Positions 1 through 11,255 of a stretch of 64,000 bases of DNA are shown here, piece by piece. The notes below the pieces were generated by a model. That model worked only from the letters and a program-made list of their open reading frames with translations, was not told the origin of the DNA and searched no databases. Position 1 is the first letter of the stretch, and every line of letters starts with the position of its first letter. The stretch is taken from positions 1,929,501-1,993,500 of the forward strand of contig NC_134645.1 of the NCBI RefSeq assembly GCF_030463565.1, written 5' to 3'. This DNA comes from Pelecanus crispus. Its lineage: Eukaryota > Chordata > Aves > Pelecaniformes > Pelecanidae. The position numbers and the translations under genes were made by a program.

Positions 1-3000
1 CTACTTTGTGATGAAATTTCTAACAGAGGGCTTGGATCCTATAGGTGTTGATGAACTGTTAATATCGGAATATTAGCAGACTTTTAAAACTTCTTCCTAC
101 CTTAGCTCGTGTGCTAATGAGCCAGCAATCTTCCCTCAAACTACAGGCAAGGTTTGCAGTTTATGTTTATGCTCCTGCAAAAGTGACTTGTTCAAGGACG
201 TTGTGAAAATGGTTAATTAAATGTTGCTAGGTGCAGCCTTGGAGGAAGATGACTTCCCCTCATATCCCTTCTGCAAAGGACTAAATGGTACTTTAGACTT
301 TTTTTTCCTCATGTAAAAAAGATGTTTGGACCCTAAATTCAAGCGCATAGGAGTGAGGTTCAAAAAGCTTTTTAAAAGTACCACAGCAACAGGGGGGAAG
401 CCAAGTTTTGCAGAAAACTGCTGCTCTGGAATAAGGAGCAAGAATGTATGAAATATCAGATCCGCTACTTTGGATTTCGTGCAAGTCACTATTTATAGGA
501 TGATCAGTGAAGCTAGCTTCAGACTTCATTTATAAATAGATGAGCATACATTTCCCTTCTCTGCCACAATTTTCCAAACTGCAGTTTCATGCTTCCCTTC
601 TTGTTCTGGATGAACACTGCTGGTGGTTTGTGGACGTGTGGCTGGGCAATTGGTAGGGGGTTGATAAAATTGTATTCGGCAGTACATTCACCTTCCTAGT
701 TAGCAAATGCTGCACGTATGGTATACGCATTCCCATTTTGAGAGTGATGAAGGAATGTGGATTCCGTTGGCCTGCACACAGCCAAAATGATGCTTTGGAA
801 AATGAGACTTTGGGCTTCTAAGACACTCAGGAACTTTTGACGGCAGTTTGAAAGTCAAATTTTATGAAAGGATGGCTTACTGTGCGGAGTTTTGAAGAAA
901 TCCCACAGTCCGTGCCTTAAGTGCTTAAATTCTGCAGGGCTTGGCTGCTTTCGAGTTTGGGTTGTTTTTTTTCTTGCCAGATCCCTTCTAAGATAGACTC
1001 TAGAAGTTCTTTGCCACTGGAGCAGTCCCACGCCCACCAGAGACTGACAGAGTTACACTCATCGTTCTTGGTCTTCATTGCTGAGAGTTCATAATTAAGA
1101 AGGCAAAGGTTATAGGCCGGGACATTTTTTGAATAAGCAGTCTTTCATAGAAGCAGGTGAGACATCTCTGCTAAATGAGGAAAGGGGAATCTTCTTAAAG
1201 CTTCCCACAGAAATAAAAGTTAACAACTTGTACTTGCAAACCTGCACCTGAGTAACAGCCCTGGTGTGGTGTGTGTGCAGGATCTGACATGGAAGTAATA
1301 TGCGTAGGAGGCAGCAACTTCAAGCTGAATCTTTGAACTCTAATGAGCAGCCTATTTCTTCTGGTAAGTAATTCTCATTAATGTGCCGCTCTGAGAATAA
1401 TTTCATCCATTTATATGGTGCTAGCATGAAAGCAGTCAGAGCAGATGACTGCACCTGGATCACGTTCCACTGATATCACACATCCTGGTACAGGTAAACA
1501 TGGTCCACCTGCCTGGAACTGAAGGAGGAATCACAGCCTCAGCAATTAAAACTGAACATTATCAGAGCAAGGTGATGACCACTGAAAGCATTTAAAAATG
1601 CTTTATCTTTTCTAACTTGTGCTGGTGGTTTTTTGGAGCATGTGCTGATGTCTGGACCTGAGCTTTACACAGCTACAGTTTCTATAGGAAAAGTAAGCGT
1701 ATTGTCAGAAAAGGGAATAAAATCTGGGAGAGGAGCTAAGAATGTAACTTTTTTTTTTCCCATTTTGTATTTCACTTAGCAAAGATGACTAAATTAGGTT
1801 CACTGAAGTTCGCTTTTTTCTCTCCTGTGTCTACCTTAGAGATCCGTATTTTCTGCCACATTAGTGAAAGAGGCCACTTTGCTGTTGATTTCCTCAGCCA
1901 TTTTTGTCTTTCCATGTCTGCATTTCTTCTTGCTACTTGTTTTGGTGTGTTTTAATGAAAAAATCTGAATGTGGGTCTTAAAAATAGAGACATTATTATC
2001 CCACCACCTAGTTAATGGACTAGTGGTTCCAGTATAACCTATCCAAATACACATGGCGACTTTCTGTTTCGTCAGATTACACAGACTGGCTAATGTGTAT
2101 TTGTCTAATGCACCTAGAGGAAATAACAGGAGCAAAATTACGGTTAAACAGCAGAAGAGGAAAGAGGTAGAGAACAACATTTGGCAACAAGGGGGAAAGC
2201 TTTTTTTGAAGAGAATCGTGCAGATTTTCCTAGGACAGATAAATGCTGCGGCTTTTGGTCAGCTTACCTCCCCATTTCTCTTTCGGTACGTGTGAGGAAA
2301 CGTTGCCGCGTTAACACCTTTAATGCGTGGCCCTGATCCTCAAACTGCTGCACTGCAAAGGATGTTTTGAAGGGGCGAGAACCTGACACCTGCCCATTGG
2401 GTGTTCCTCACTAAATGTCATGCTTTTTCAAGGACAGTTTAGTCTGCAGTCAAATGCACGTCTCCAGCTCCTACGTGCAAGCCTGCAACAGGTAGAAGTG
2501 TGCTAGCTGAGTGCTGGCAGCAGGGCAGCCTTGGGAGCGCACAGCTCGGTGTGCCGCGAGTGTTACCCTACTTTCCAGGCTGGTTTTGAGCAGCTGCCCT
2601 TGGGCCTCCGCTGCTGCAGCTGAGCTATTTATTGGTGTGTGAGCTAGCCGGGGTAAACCTACTTCGTGTCTGTCTGCGCGGCTTCAGGCATACCTTTGAC
2701 TGCAGTTGTAGACGTTCTCTGTGATCGGGTTTCTTCTGTATGGAGCCCGCAGGACGTGCAAGTAGGTCCCAAGACACTTACTTGATTTTTTAATGTGCTG
2801 ACTTGAACACAATGGAAACGTCTGCAAGGGCTGTTGCGGTGCGCTGGCCCTGCGCCTCTACCAGTTCTCGCTAATGCTTCGTGTCCCTCCACAGTGCTGC
2901 AGGCCCCGCGCCAGGACTCCTCCCGGATGCTGATTGCCCTGATGCTGGCACAGAGAGCAGGAAGGCCATCTTTTCTTCACACTGTCAGCGTTTCCACTGC

Positions 3001-6000
3001 TGACTCCGGTGGCGTGGGAAGGAGACAGCAACTGGCTAAGGCTGAGGCTTTCGTAAGTGCCCTATGCTTTAGTCATTTTCCAGGGTTTGGTATGTTGGGC
3101 ATGTGGAGAAGTAGGCCTAAGCTCATGGGAGCTGAGAGTAGAGAAAATGGCTAAGAACAAACACTGGACAGATGGGGTAGGCGGAAAGAGAGTATTCCCA
3201 GACCTCTGCTATGCCACCGGAGAGCGGAGCTGCTAAGGGTCTCCATGTTCCTGCTGTCTGTCTCTTACCAGTAGAGACCCTGCCTCTGTCACGCACGCCT
3301 TTCGTACCCGTGGGTAGGTTACTGCAAAGAACCGTGCAGGGAAGTTCCTGGAAGCGCCTTTATTTCCTGATGCAGGATTCTGGGCTTTTCAGCTTCGTGG
3401 GCTGCTTGTAGAGAGAAGGGGAAGCAGGGAATGAGGACCTAACGCGTTTCTGTCTGCAATGACTGTTGGGAAGCAGAAATACACCTGTAAATAGATCACA
3501 GGGAACGCATTGCTACAAGGTGCTACTGAAGGTAAGGGCATAGCACAGAGCCAGGTGTTCCTGAGATGATGAGAAGAAATAGTGTGATGTGAAGAAGAAA
3601 TGTTTGTGATAGAGAAGCAATCGTGCTTCCGCACAATCTGTGCACATGGTGAGGAAGCTAAGAATTTTTCCTTCAGGCGGTTTATTGCCCATCTTTGATT
3701 TTTCCTCTCAAGATCTTGGCCAAGTCTGCTACGAGACAAAGCACTAGTCTAGATTTGTGCCTTTGAGCCTCACGGTGTGTTTAAAACTGGGCGTTACGGG
3801 TGGAGGAAAGGTGTGTCTGGTGGGAGGAACGCGTCTCCCATCTCGGTCATGCTGTGAACCTGTGTAACTGGAACCTTCTGATAACATAATGCTTTTGCAG
3901 TTTAATGGCATAGCTAGGAAGTTTTTTATTGCAGTATGAATTTCTTTGTGTGCGTTTCTTCTGTCTTTTTGGAAATTGCCACCATCCTTAAACAGAGCTT
4001 TTCTAGTTTTCATATTGCCTTAACAATTGTGACGGTTAATATCTAATCTAGATATGCTGCTTTTGTTTCTGTTTGGAAATACCCTCTTGCAATTTCGGTT
4101 CACACAGAGATGACTGAAATGACCTAGACCGTGAAAAGAATAAAACTCTGCACTCAATTCTTTCATTTTGTTTTGAACAATGCATTAGGTTATTTAAACT
4201 AGAATTTATTTTAAAACCATCTTTCAGAGGTTTTTGGTATGTGTTTACCTTTACACACCTACGTAGTGTTTTCCTCTTGGTGAAGGTGTTAATATGCATC
4301 TGGGTATGTGCCTGCGGGATGAGGACCAGGCAGTATTACTGAGTACAGTGGCTTAGCAGATTTTCAAAAGAAACGAACATTAAATATTTCTTCAACTGTA
4401 AGAAATCCATGGCTGCGTGGACAAAATCTATAAGAGAAAAAAAACCTCGGGCTTCCAAGCCAAAGCTAACTACAGAGTAATGGGGAGTGACTTTGCCCAG
4501 CGTTGCTTTGCTGACCCTTTCCACTTCATTTAACAACAGTTTTGGATATGGCCCTTCGTTCAGTTTGATTCAAGGAGTGGGAATGCGGCCATCAGTGTGA
4601 ACAACCTGTTTGTCTAACTGGGTTTTCCTGTTAGTATTTTAACTTGGAAGTATTCCCGCCTTCATTGTCACAAAGTTGTGGGTTTTGGCTTTCTAACCCT
4701 GCGAGTTGAAGGTTCACGCTGAAAATACTAACAAATATTTGCAGTAATTTTTTAAAATGAAAATAGCACCCTGGAGATGCTGGTTTTAACTATCGGTGGC
4801 AAAACATTTGTACCTGCCACGTTCTTTACAAAATGTGGGCTCTTTAAAAAGAAGAAAATGACTGTCAGTAACTGGGATAACTGGTTGGCGCCCACAGTGC
4901 CCCTGCTATTCTGGTTCTTGCTTCTTCAGGCATTCATTCCTACCCAGTTATTTCCATGATAATCAATGGGCCACCCATCTTTGAGCTGTGTGGGTTTAGA
5001 CAGACAGAATCTTAAAATACGCTGGATGTTCTTGCTCACTCCCATATATTACAATCTTTTTTTCCTGCCTACTTGTTTGAGAGATACTAATAGTTGAGTG
5101 AAGGATGATTTTTTTTTTCCTGATGCTTCTTAACATCCTGGCATTTGAATATTTTGGTTTTAATTTTTTTATATATATATTAATACACACACACACCAGT
5201 AAGTTCTCTGAATTCCTACTACTGATGGCTAAAGTAAAAGCAACGTTTATGCTGGATCAAAAATCTGAGTTTTATCCTTCAGAGCCTGAAATGTGAGAGA
5301 GTACGTATACTTAGGCACTTGCTAGTTTTCATTGCTCACAGCCAAAGTATTCGGCTTTTTCTAAGAGCAAAACTCTGGTTGGGCTACCAGAAATTGTTTT
5401 GTAAAATATTTTAACATACAGTGCACATAATAAACTGTGTAGAACTTTTCACGTTATTTGGGCCAGATTTAGTGAACCTGTTGATCAGGAGCAGTCCCTT
5501 AATCCTGCAGATATTCCAGCTAATTTCAGTACCGCTGTCTGGGGGAGTTCAGGAAGGCTGGAAAAATTGTTTTCATTTATTTTTCTTTTTGCTGTGTATA
5601 TAACTTTTGAAAGCAATTGAAGCGATTGACTTCTCCTTTGTCACAGTAATGGTAAAGAAGGGGTTTGCTTGGAATTATAATTGCTGTTAAATTAAAAAAA
5701 AAGGCTCTTTTTACCTCTTTACTACCAGCATTTACGTTACATAGAAGCAAGTACCTTTTAGTATCTGCCCGGAAACCCTGATCGTGGGCTCTTACAGTAC
5801 AAGATGCTGTTCAAATAAAGAACACAAAGATGGCCTGGCTTAGATATTTTAGCATCTGGGAGTGCAGTTAGTCGAGGTGGCTGAGCTGATCTAAGAGCCT
5901 GCTGCTCCCCGAGCCAGCAGAGAACTCTGCCCTTGTTGCTGAATTAGGTTTTACCAAGGCGGGGAGGGATCAGTGGAGCACCAGCACCAGTGCAAGAGAG

Positions 6001-7260
6001 GAGCAAGAAGAGGGGGAGGGATCCAGGGCGGCCCCTTAGCTGCTTTATTTTCTCTGCCTCCCAAAAACTGGATATGAACCGCAACAGACGTGGAAGTACA
6101 CGCTTAACTCTTGTGAAGGCTGCCGTAGGCTTTATGGTGGCAGATCATTATGAAGACGCTTTCTGAGTGCCTGAGGAACTTTTCCGAAATTTGAGGGACT
6201 TGGGAATGAGAGACAGCAGGAGGTTACTTGTCTCGTATCCTGGGCAAGTCAAAGGTAGGTGCTGGCGCAGAATGTGGGCAGGTACAGGGAGAGCTGAAAC
6301 TGCTGATGGTGGGTTTGTGCCTGATCTGAGAAGTGAGGCCACTGGAGAGAGACGGAGAAAAGGATGGCTTGTTCTGACTGACAGATGAGGAAAAGAAACG
6401 TGCAGCAGCGCTTGGAGAGAGTCCAGAGAGGCAAGGGCGCATCTGTAAGGGATAGAGAGGGGGACGTGGCCGAAACTGAAAAGTGAGGTGCTGAGAATCT
6501 GCGTGAGAGCGTTGCCCACCCGGCTGGATGGGGCAGGGCAGTGCTGTCGGCCTTGCCTGGATAAAAGGAAAGGAGCCGAGTCCCGCTGGGGGGGGTGGCC
6601 AGGCCAGAGACCTGAGTGGCGAGTAGGGTGGCGATACTGGCTGGTGACCGGGACCGGCGGGTACCAGGTAAGTTACTGGCCCGTTTGGTTGCCGTTCAGG
6701 AGCGCTCTTTTGTACGTGTTGAACCAGTGGCTTGCCATCCTGCAGGTGCCAGAAGGGCAGAATGAGAACTGAATCTGGGTAAGGTAAGCCTGGAAATGGG
6801 GAGCCCGGTCGCCGAGAGACGGTTACGGCACGTGTATGCTACGTGTTTGGATTTTATGGGGTGAGTTCACCTAGCAGTAAGTGCAGAGGGAATGACAGAT
6901 TAAGTGCATTAGGACTACCACTGGAAATCGGGAGCATGGGGAGGACGCGCTGAAGGAGCGGTAAGGAGGCGACTCGGGGGAGGCAGTCCTGGAAACCAGA
7001 GGAGAACAAAATATCAAAAAGAGCCAGGCTGATAATTTTGACAGGATGGAAATGAAGCAATATTCCCGAGATTATGCCAGGAAGTGGATATTAGAAGCTT
7101 TGGCAACGCAGCTGAGCGTGAAGGGGCAGGAGCCAGATAAGAGGAAGCTTGAGATAGGCGCAGAGGAGAGGAACTGCGGCCAGCAGCGGAATGCTGCAGT
7201 TGGGAGCGAGCCTGGCGGTGAGGAGCAGGAGCGAGGGCACGGTAACTAACGAGGCAGATG
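1..7260. other. Upstream flank of SPTBN1, no gene recognised
   Basis: I recognise no exon, RNA gene or intact transposon here. Open frames are short (up to about 120 codons), overlap on both strands and match no family I know. The first 5.8 kb is AT-leaning. From about 5.9 kb to 7.26 kb the sequence becomes purine- and GC-richer on the + strand and grades into the CpG island. In mammals ACYP2 and C2orf73 lie upstream of SPTBN1 at some distance, and I could not see coding sequence of either. A pair of splice-like signals around 1281-1362 encloses no open frame. Confidence 0.6.
5171..5197. repeat. (AT)n then (AC)n simple repeat
   Basis: A short ATATATATAT run (5171-5180) is followed by an ACACAC tract (5185-5197), preceded by a T run. 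This is a compound dinucleotide microsatellite. Confidence 0.8.
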
Positions 7261-7295
7261 AAACCAACCGTGGTTTGGTGGTTTGGGTTTGTTGG

Positions 7296-7316
7296 TTTTT
7301 TTTTTTTTTTTTTTTT
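7296..7316. repeat. Poly-T tract (21 T)
   Basis: An uninterrupted run of 21 T lies just upstream of the CpG island, preceded by GT-rich sequence (GGTTTGGTGGTTTGGG). No retrotransposed body is recognisable on either side, so I call it a simple homopolymer. Confidence 0.85.
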
Positions 7317-8099
7317 AAAAGATGGACCATACTAGTCCGTGGCTGTATTGCAAGCGAGAGGTTGGGGACGGGAGCGGGCGTGGAGAGGATGGGGACGCAG
7401 ATGGGAGCGGAGGAAGGCTGGAGCAGAAACGCCTGCCTGGCTGGAGGGTGAGCGGGGGAGAGGCGCGCCGGCTCTGGGTGAGCAGCTTTCTCTCGAAGGA
7501 CACCCGCAACATCTCGCCCGGAGAAGGAGGGAGAGGCGAAGCGCGGCAGCAGGGCGGCCGGGGTTGCGTTTGGGGGATTGGGTTTCAGTGGCAAAGGGGG
7601 GCCGTGTGCGGCGGCGCTGGGGCAGGAGGAGGATGACTCTGCAGTGGAGGAAGTCAAGCGCGGGATGGGATTTCCACTAGGAATGACAGAGCAGCGGGAG
7701 AGTGGCGCTGGAGGAAATGGATGCTGGGGGTGAGCCAACATTGTCCTTGCGATAGGAGGGGGTGTCGGAGGAGGAGCGCGAAGCCGGTGAGCAGAGGAAG
7801 GCGAGGGGCGGGAAGGAGAGCTGGGAGCGGCTGGCGGCGGCGGGGAGCGCTCGGGGCCGGCGGCGGGGCCGCTGCCCGCGGGGGACGAGCCGGGGCTGAG
7901 CGCCGGGCGAGGCCCCGCGGCGGCTGCAGGTGAGGCAGGGCCCGGCCGCCGCCCGCCCCGGGCTCGGGAGGGCCCCGCCCGCCGCCGCGGACACCTGCGC
8001 ACCTGCGGCCGGCCGCGCCGCAGGGCCGCCGCAGCCGGAGGGGGCCCGGGGGCGGGGGGCCGCGCTTCGCCCCCGCCCCGCCGCGCTGTCCCCGCCCCT

Positions 8100-8223
8100 C
8101 GCCCCTCGCAGCCGCCGCGGCCGGGCGGGCGGAGCGCAGCGCAGCGCTGCGGGCGCCGCCGCTCACTCCCCGCCGCTGCCGCCGCCGCCGAGCAGGGAGA
8201 GCCGCCGCCCGGGCGGCACAGAG
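8100..8223 (+). other. SPTBN1: Candidate non-coding exon 1 of SPTBN1 (start not determinable)
   Basis: The exon would end at 8223, where GGCACAGAG is followed by GTAGGG, a good donor with GT at 8224-8225. The sequence before it is GC-rich with a GCCGCTGCCGCCGCCGCC-like tract, typical of 5' untranslated leaders from CpG-island promoters. I placed the start loosely downstream of the GC boxes at 8071-8098; the transcription start cannot be read from sequence. A second strong donor, CTGCAG then GTGAGG with GT at 7930-7931, could define an alternative first exon in the same island. This exon would join exon 2 at 49556 and supply only 5' UTR. Confidence 0.35.
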
Positions 8224-8351
8224 GTAGGGGCGGCGGGCCGCGGGTGGCCGGGCCGGGGGCGGCCCGCCCTTGCCGGGCTGTGCGTGCGGACGGGGCCCGC
8301 CGCGGCGCTCCCCGCGGGCGGCTCCGCAGCCCCGCCGCAGCCTCCTGCGCC

Positions 8352-8369
8352 GGGCCGGGCCGGGCCGGG
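8352..8369 (+). promoter_or_regulatory. G-quadruplex candidate, (GGGCC)4-type
   Basis: Four GGG runs are separated by exactly two cytosines each (8352-8354, 8357-8359, 8362-8364, 8367-8369), which meets the standard G3 N1-7 quadruplex rule on the + strand. It lies within the CpG island, downstream of the favoured exon 1 donor, so it would be at the 5' end of intron 1. Confidence 0.6.
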
Positions 8370-8377
8370 CGCGGCCT

Positions 8378-8396
8378 CCCCCCCCCCCCCCCCCCC
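8378..8396. repeat. Poly-C tract (19 C)
   Basis: An uninterrupted run of 19 C lies 8 bp after the + strand quadruplex motif. Its complement is a 19-G run, so the minus strand also has quadruplex potential. Such tracts are prone to length variation and sequencing error, so the exact length is uncertain. Confidence 0.85.
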
Positions 8397-10525
8397 TTCT
8401 CCCTCCGTTCCCCCGCTCGCCGCCCCGGCGCCGGGCTGCGCCCCCCCGGCGGGCTGTCAGGGCGCCGAGCCGCCCCGGCCTCTCCCGGGGGCCGCGGCCG
8501 CCGCCCCTGCCCGCCCCGCCGGTGCCGCCGCAGCCGCACGCCCCGCCGCGGAGAGCCGCGGAGCGCTGCGCCGCCAGCGCGCTATTTAGCGGACCCTGTG
8601 TCATTTTTTTAAAATTGATTTGAATTTTTTATTGTTGTTTCTCCCTCCCCTGGGCCGAGGGGCGGGGGCGGCGGGGGGCGGCCGGCTTGGCAGGGTCGGT
8701 GCCCGCTGCGGCGCTTTGTGCCGGGGACAGCGGCGCTGCGGAGGCGTTCGCCTGTCGCGATAACGAGACGCGCTCCTCCGGAGGGCTCAGCCGCTGCTTC
8801 CAGGCGTGCTCGTGCTCCTTAGGCGAACGCCCGCTGAAAAGGCGTGATGCCTGGGCTTTCGCTGTCCCCTTCAGATGGCTCTTGCGGTTGGACGGATACA
8901 GGCCTGATTTAACAAAAAAAAAATATGGCAGATTTCTGCTAGATACCGTGAGACTGCAGCAGCTCGGAAAAATCCTTGTTTGTGGCGCCGGGGTCTGACG
9001 CTTTATTTCAATAGCCCTCTTTTGCGGCTGATTCTTTTGCTCTTGGAGTGATAATGCAAAACCAGAGTGAGCAGTTGAATTTGTAATTTTGCTATCTGAA
9101 TTGCGAGTAAAATCATGTTCTTGTTCAAAGAAGGTGAGTAGCGATCTGTATCTCCAGGTTGTACTTACTCAGCAGTGGCCACGGGCATAAATGCTAAATG
9201 TTCAAAATCGGAAGCAGGATTACTGTAAGAGGGAATAAACATAAACTATCAAGATCCGGAGCATTTGGTGCAGCCTTCGACCTTTATTGACAGGGTAGAA
9301 ATATTATGAAAGCTGCTTATTGAACTGTCTAGCCAGATCAGAAAAAATACTGTCATTCACTCAGCCCTGTGAATGTATTGTGCCGAAAGACATCTCGGGG
9401 AACAAAGCTCGCCAGTCTTAAGGGTTCTAGAGGCAGGTCGCGTAGAGTAATTTATTCAAAGAGATAACAGCCATGTGAAAATGTCAGGGGAGACTGATTC
9501 CTCAGGCCATTGCAGGAAATCTCCGCTGGAAGAAGGACTTGCGTATGCTCAGAAGCCTCTGGAGCGGGAGATAGGAGACGAAAACGGTGTGGGATGAAGA
9601 GCCAGGAAGGGTGGCTGATGGCAGCTAGATGCGATTTCTAAAGAATCGTTGTTATCAGTTAGCATTCTTTTTTCTTACTGATGCTGTTCCTCGGTAAAGC
9701 GGCAATGGCTGTTGCGATGACTTAGCAGTGGTTGTGGGGCTATGGGGACGGACTAGCGGGCTCGCGGACGTGTCACAGCCAGCGCCAGGTAGGCGATTAA
9801 ATAACATAGGCAGGGAATATTCCCTTACTTCATGCAGCAGCGTAAACTCGATGCTAAAAAAGAGGCCAGGTTACGGAACAGTAGCCCGTTTTGCGTTTTT
9901 CTGTAATGCAGGTTGAGTGCCGTAAATGATATTCACTAAAGCAGGATGCAGCATTCTTGGATGAAATAGGAGCTTGCAGCAGTTATGTGGCAAAAAGCGT
10001 TGCAGATGCCGTTTCATCTCTATGGTGGCACGGATCCTGCAGCCTTTGGAATTACGGTGCATTACTGAACTCTGCCTGCACACACAAGTGGAACAGAGAG
10101 GGGGCAAAGTGTTCATGCTACATGTATGGAGACAGGAACGCTGCTGCACATCTCTCTGACAGCTCCTTTTAAGTAGGCGTACCGAACCATTTTATGAAAG
10201 ATGTTTTGGTTTTCCCCCAACATGTATAAAATTTAATCAGTTAAAACCCCTTTCTTGGGTGGGCCTCTGATGCTCATGTATATTACGTCACCTGACTAAG
10301 GATTTATTTTTAATGTGGGTCAGTTACAGGATTTAATATTTGTAGTTGGATTACTTGTAAAATAAGCGTTGTATTTCATTAGCGAGGGGTACGTGGACGT
10401 ATTTTGTGGAACACAGATGAGAAGGTCTTTATGCAGATGTTTAAGGCTCAGGCTGCCAAAGTTATTTAGACAGTCAATCTCCATAGGCACCTAAATTCCT
10501 TAGTCATCTGATCTGGGCACAAGAT

Positions 10526-10563
10526 CAGTGAAAAACCAGTGAAAAAACTGGTGAAAAACCAGT
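10526..10563. repeat. Short imperfect tandem repeat, GTGAAAAACCA-like unit
   Basis: Three neighbouring copies of a unit resembling CAGTGAAAAAC lie head to tail, with the middle copy diverged to GTGAAAAAACTG. The total span is under 40 bp. Confidence 0.6.
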
Positions 10564-11240
10564 ACAATAGTTTATCATTGCCCGTTACCCGTGAGTCAGC
10601 TCCTAAATCCAGTCCGGGCTGGTATATCTGACCACAGGCCTCCTGCTCGCCATTTCATGGTTCCAGGAAAACCTTTGCAATTTGCGGAACTGGGCGGCCT
10701 TACGTTCGAGTGAGGAGCCACCGGCAAACCCTTGGATCTTTTCGGCCCTCAGTTGAAAGAGGGGGTTGTGTAGTAGAGCAGTGCAGGCTGTTTTCTGTGG
10801 TGCGTGATGCGCACCATGCCGTGGAAACTTCTGCTGAGATCAGGCCAGCGCTCCATGATACAAACTGCGTAGAGCCATATAGGGCTTTTCTGACACACGA
10901 GCTTGCGCTGTGGGCTCGCTCCTCTTCCCAACTGATGCAGCTGGGGAGTTTGCCAGTGCGTTGGACCCTTACTTCTGCCTAAGCTCATGGCAACGTTCCC
11001 AAGTTAAGCCAGCGGGAATCTGGCCTGGAGATATTAAATGTGAAAATCTAGCTGTCTTCTCCTGCTTTCTAGTGTACTTACACCTTAGAAATCATCTTGC
11101 GTTTGATTGTTATCGCCAAATAACACTCGCCTGGTGAAGCAAGTGTTGGAGCCAAAACGTGCGTACCGTCAAATGGCACCGAGGTATAATCGGTGTTCTG
11201 CAAAGAGACTGCATTGAAGACTGCTTTCCCCAGTGTTGGG

Positions 11241-11255
11241 TTTTTTTTTTTTTTT
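11241..11255. repeat. Poly-T tract (15 T)
   Basis: A run of 15 T follows GTGTTGGG. No element body is recognised next to it. Confidence 0.8.

Larger units (their letters stand above)
7330..8720 (+). promoter_or_regulatory. SPTBN1: CpG island, probable SPTBN1 promoter
   Basis: The sequence turns sharply GC-rich with very frequent CG dinucleotides, densest from about 7780 to 8580, and returns to AT-leaning sequence by about 8900. Sp1-type GC boxes are visible, for example GGGGCGGG at 7805-7812, CCCCGCCCC at 8071-8079 and 8090-8098, and a G-rich GC-box cluster at 8659-8671. I see no convincing TATA box in the core, although GCTATTTAG occurs at about 8580. Several good splice donors lie on the + strand inside or just after the island. 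It sits about 41 kb upstream of the SPTBN1 ATG exon in the same orientation, and SPTBN1 is known to have a non-coding first exon followed by a long intron. Assignment to SPTBN1 is inference, since no transcript evidence is available. Confidence 0.75.

Noticed and set aside
1281..1362. Exon-like interval between GTGTGTGCAG and a GTAAGT donor
   Set aside because: All three frames contain stops within the interval, so it is not coding; nothing shows it is a UTR exon either.
7091..8539. Minus-strand open frame of 482 codons, and a 316-codon companion at 7654-8604
   Set aside because: Composition is almost entirely Ala, Pro, Gly and Arg because the CpG island lacks stop codons. Several frames on both strands are open over the same interval, no domain is recognisable, and poly-T and poly-C tracts are read through.
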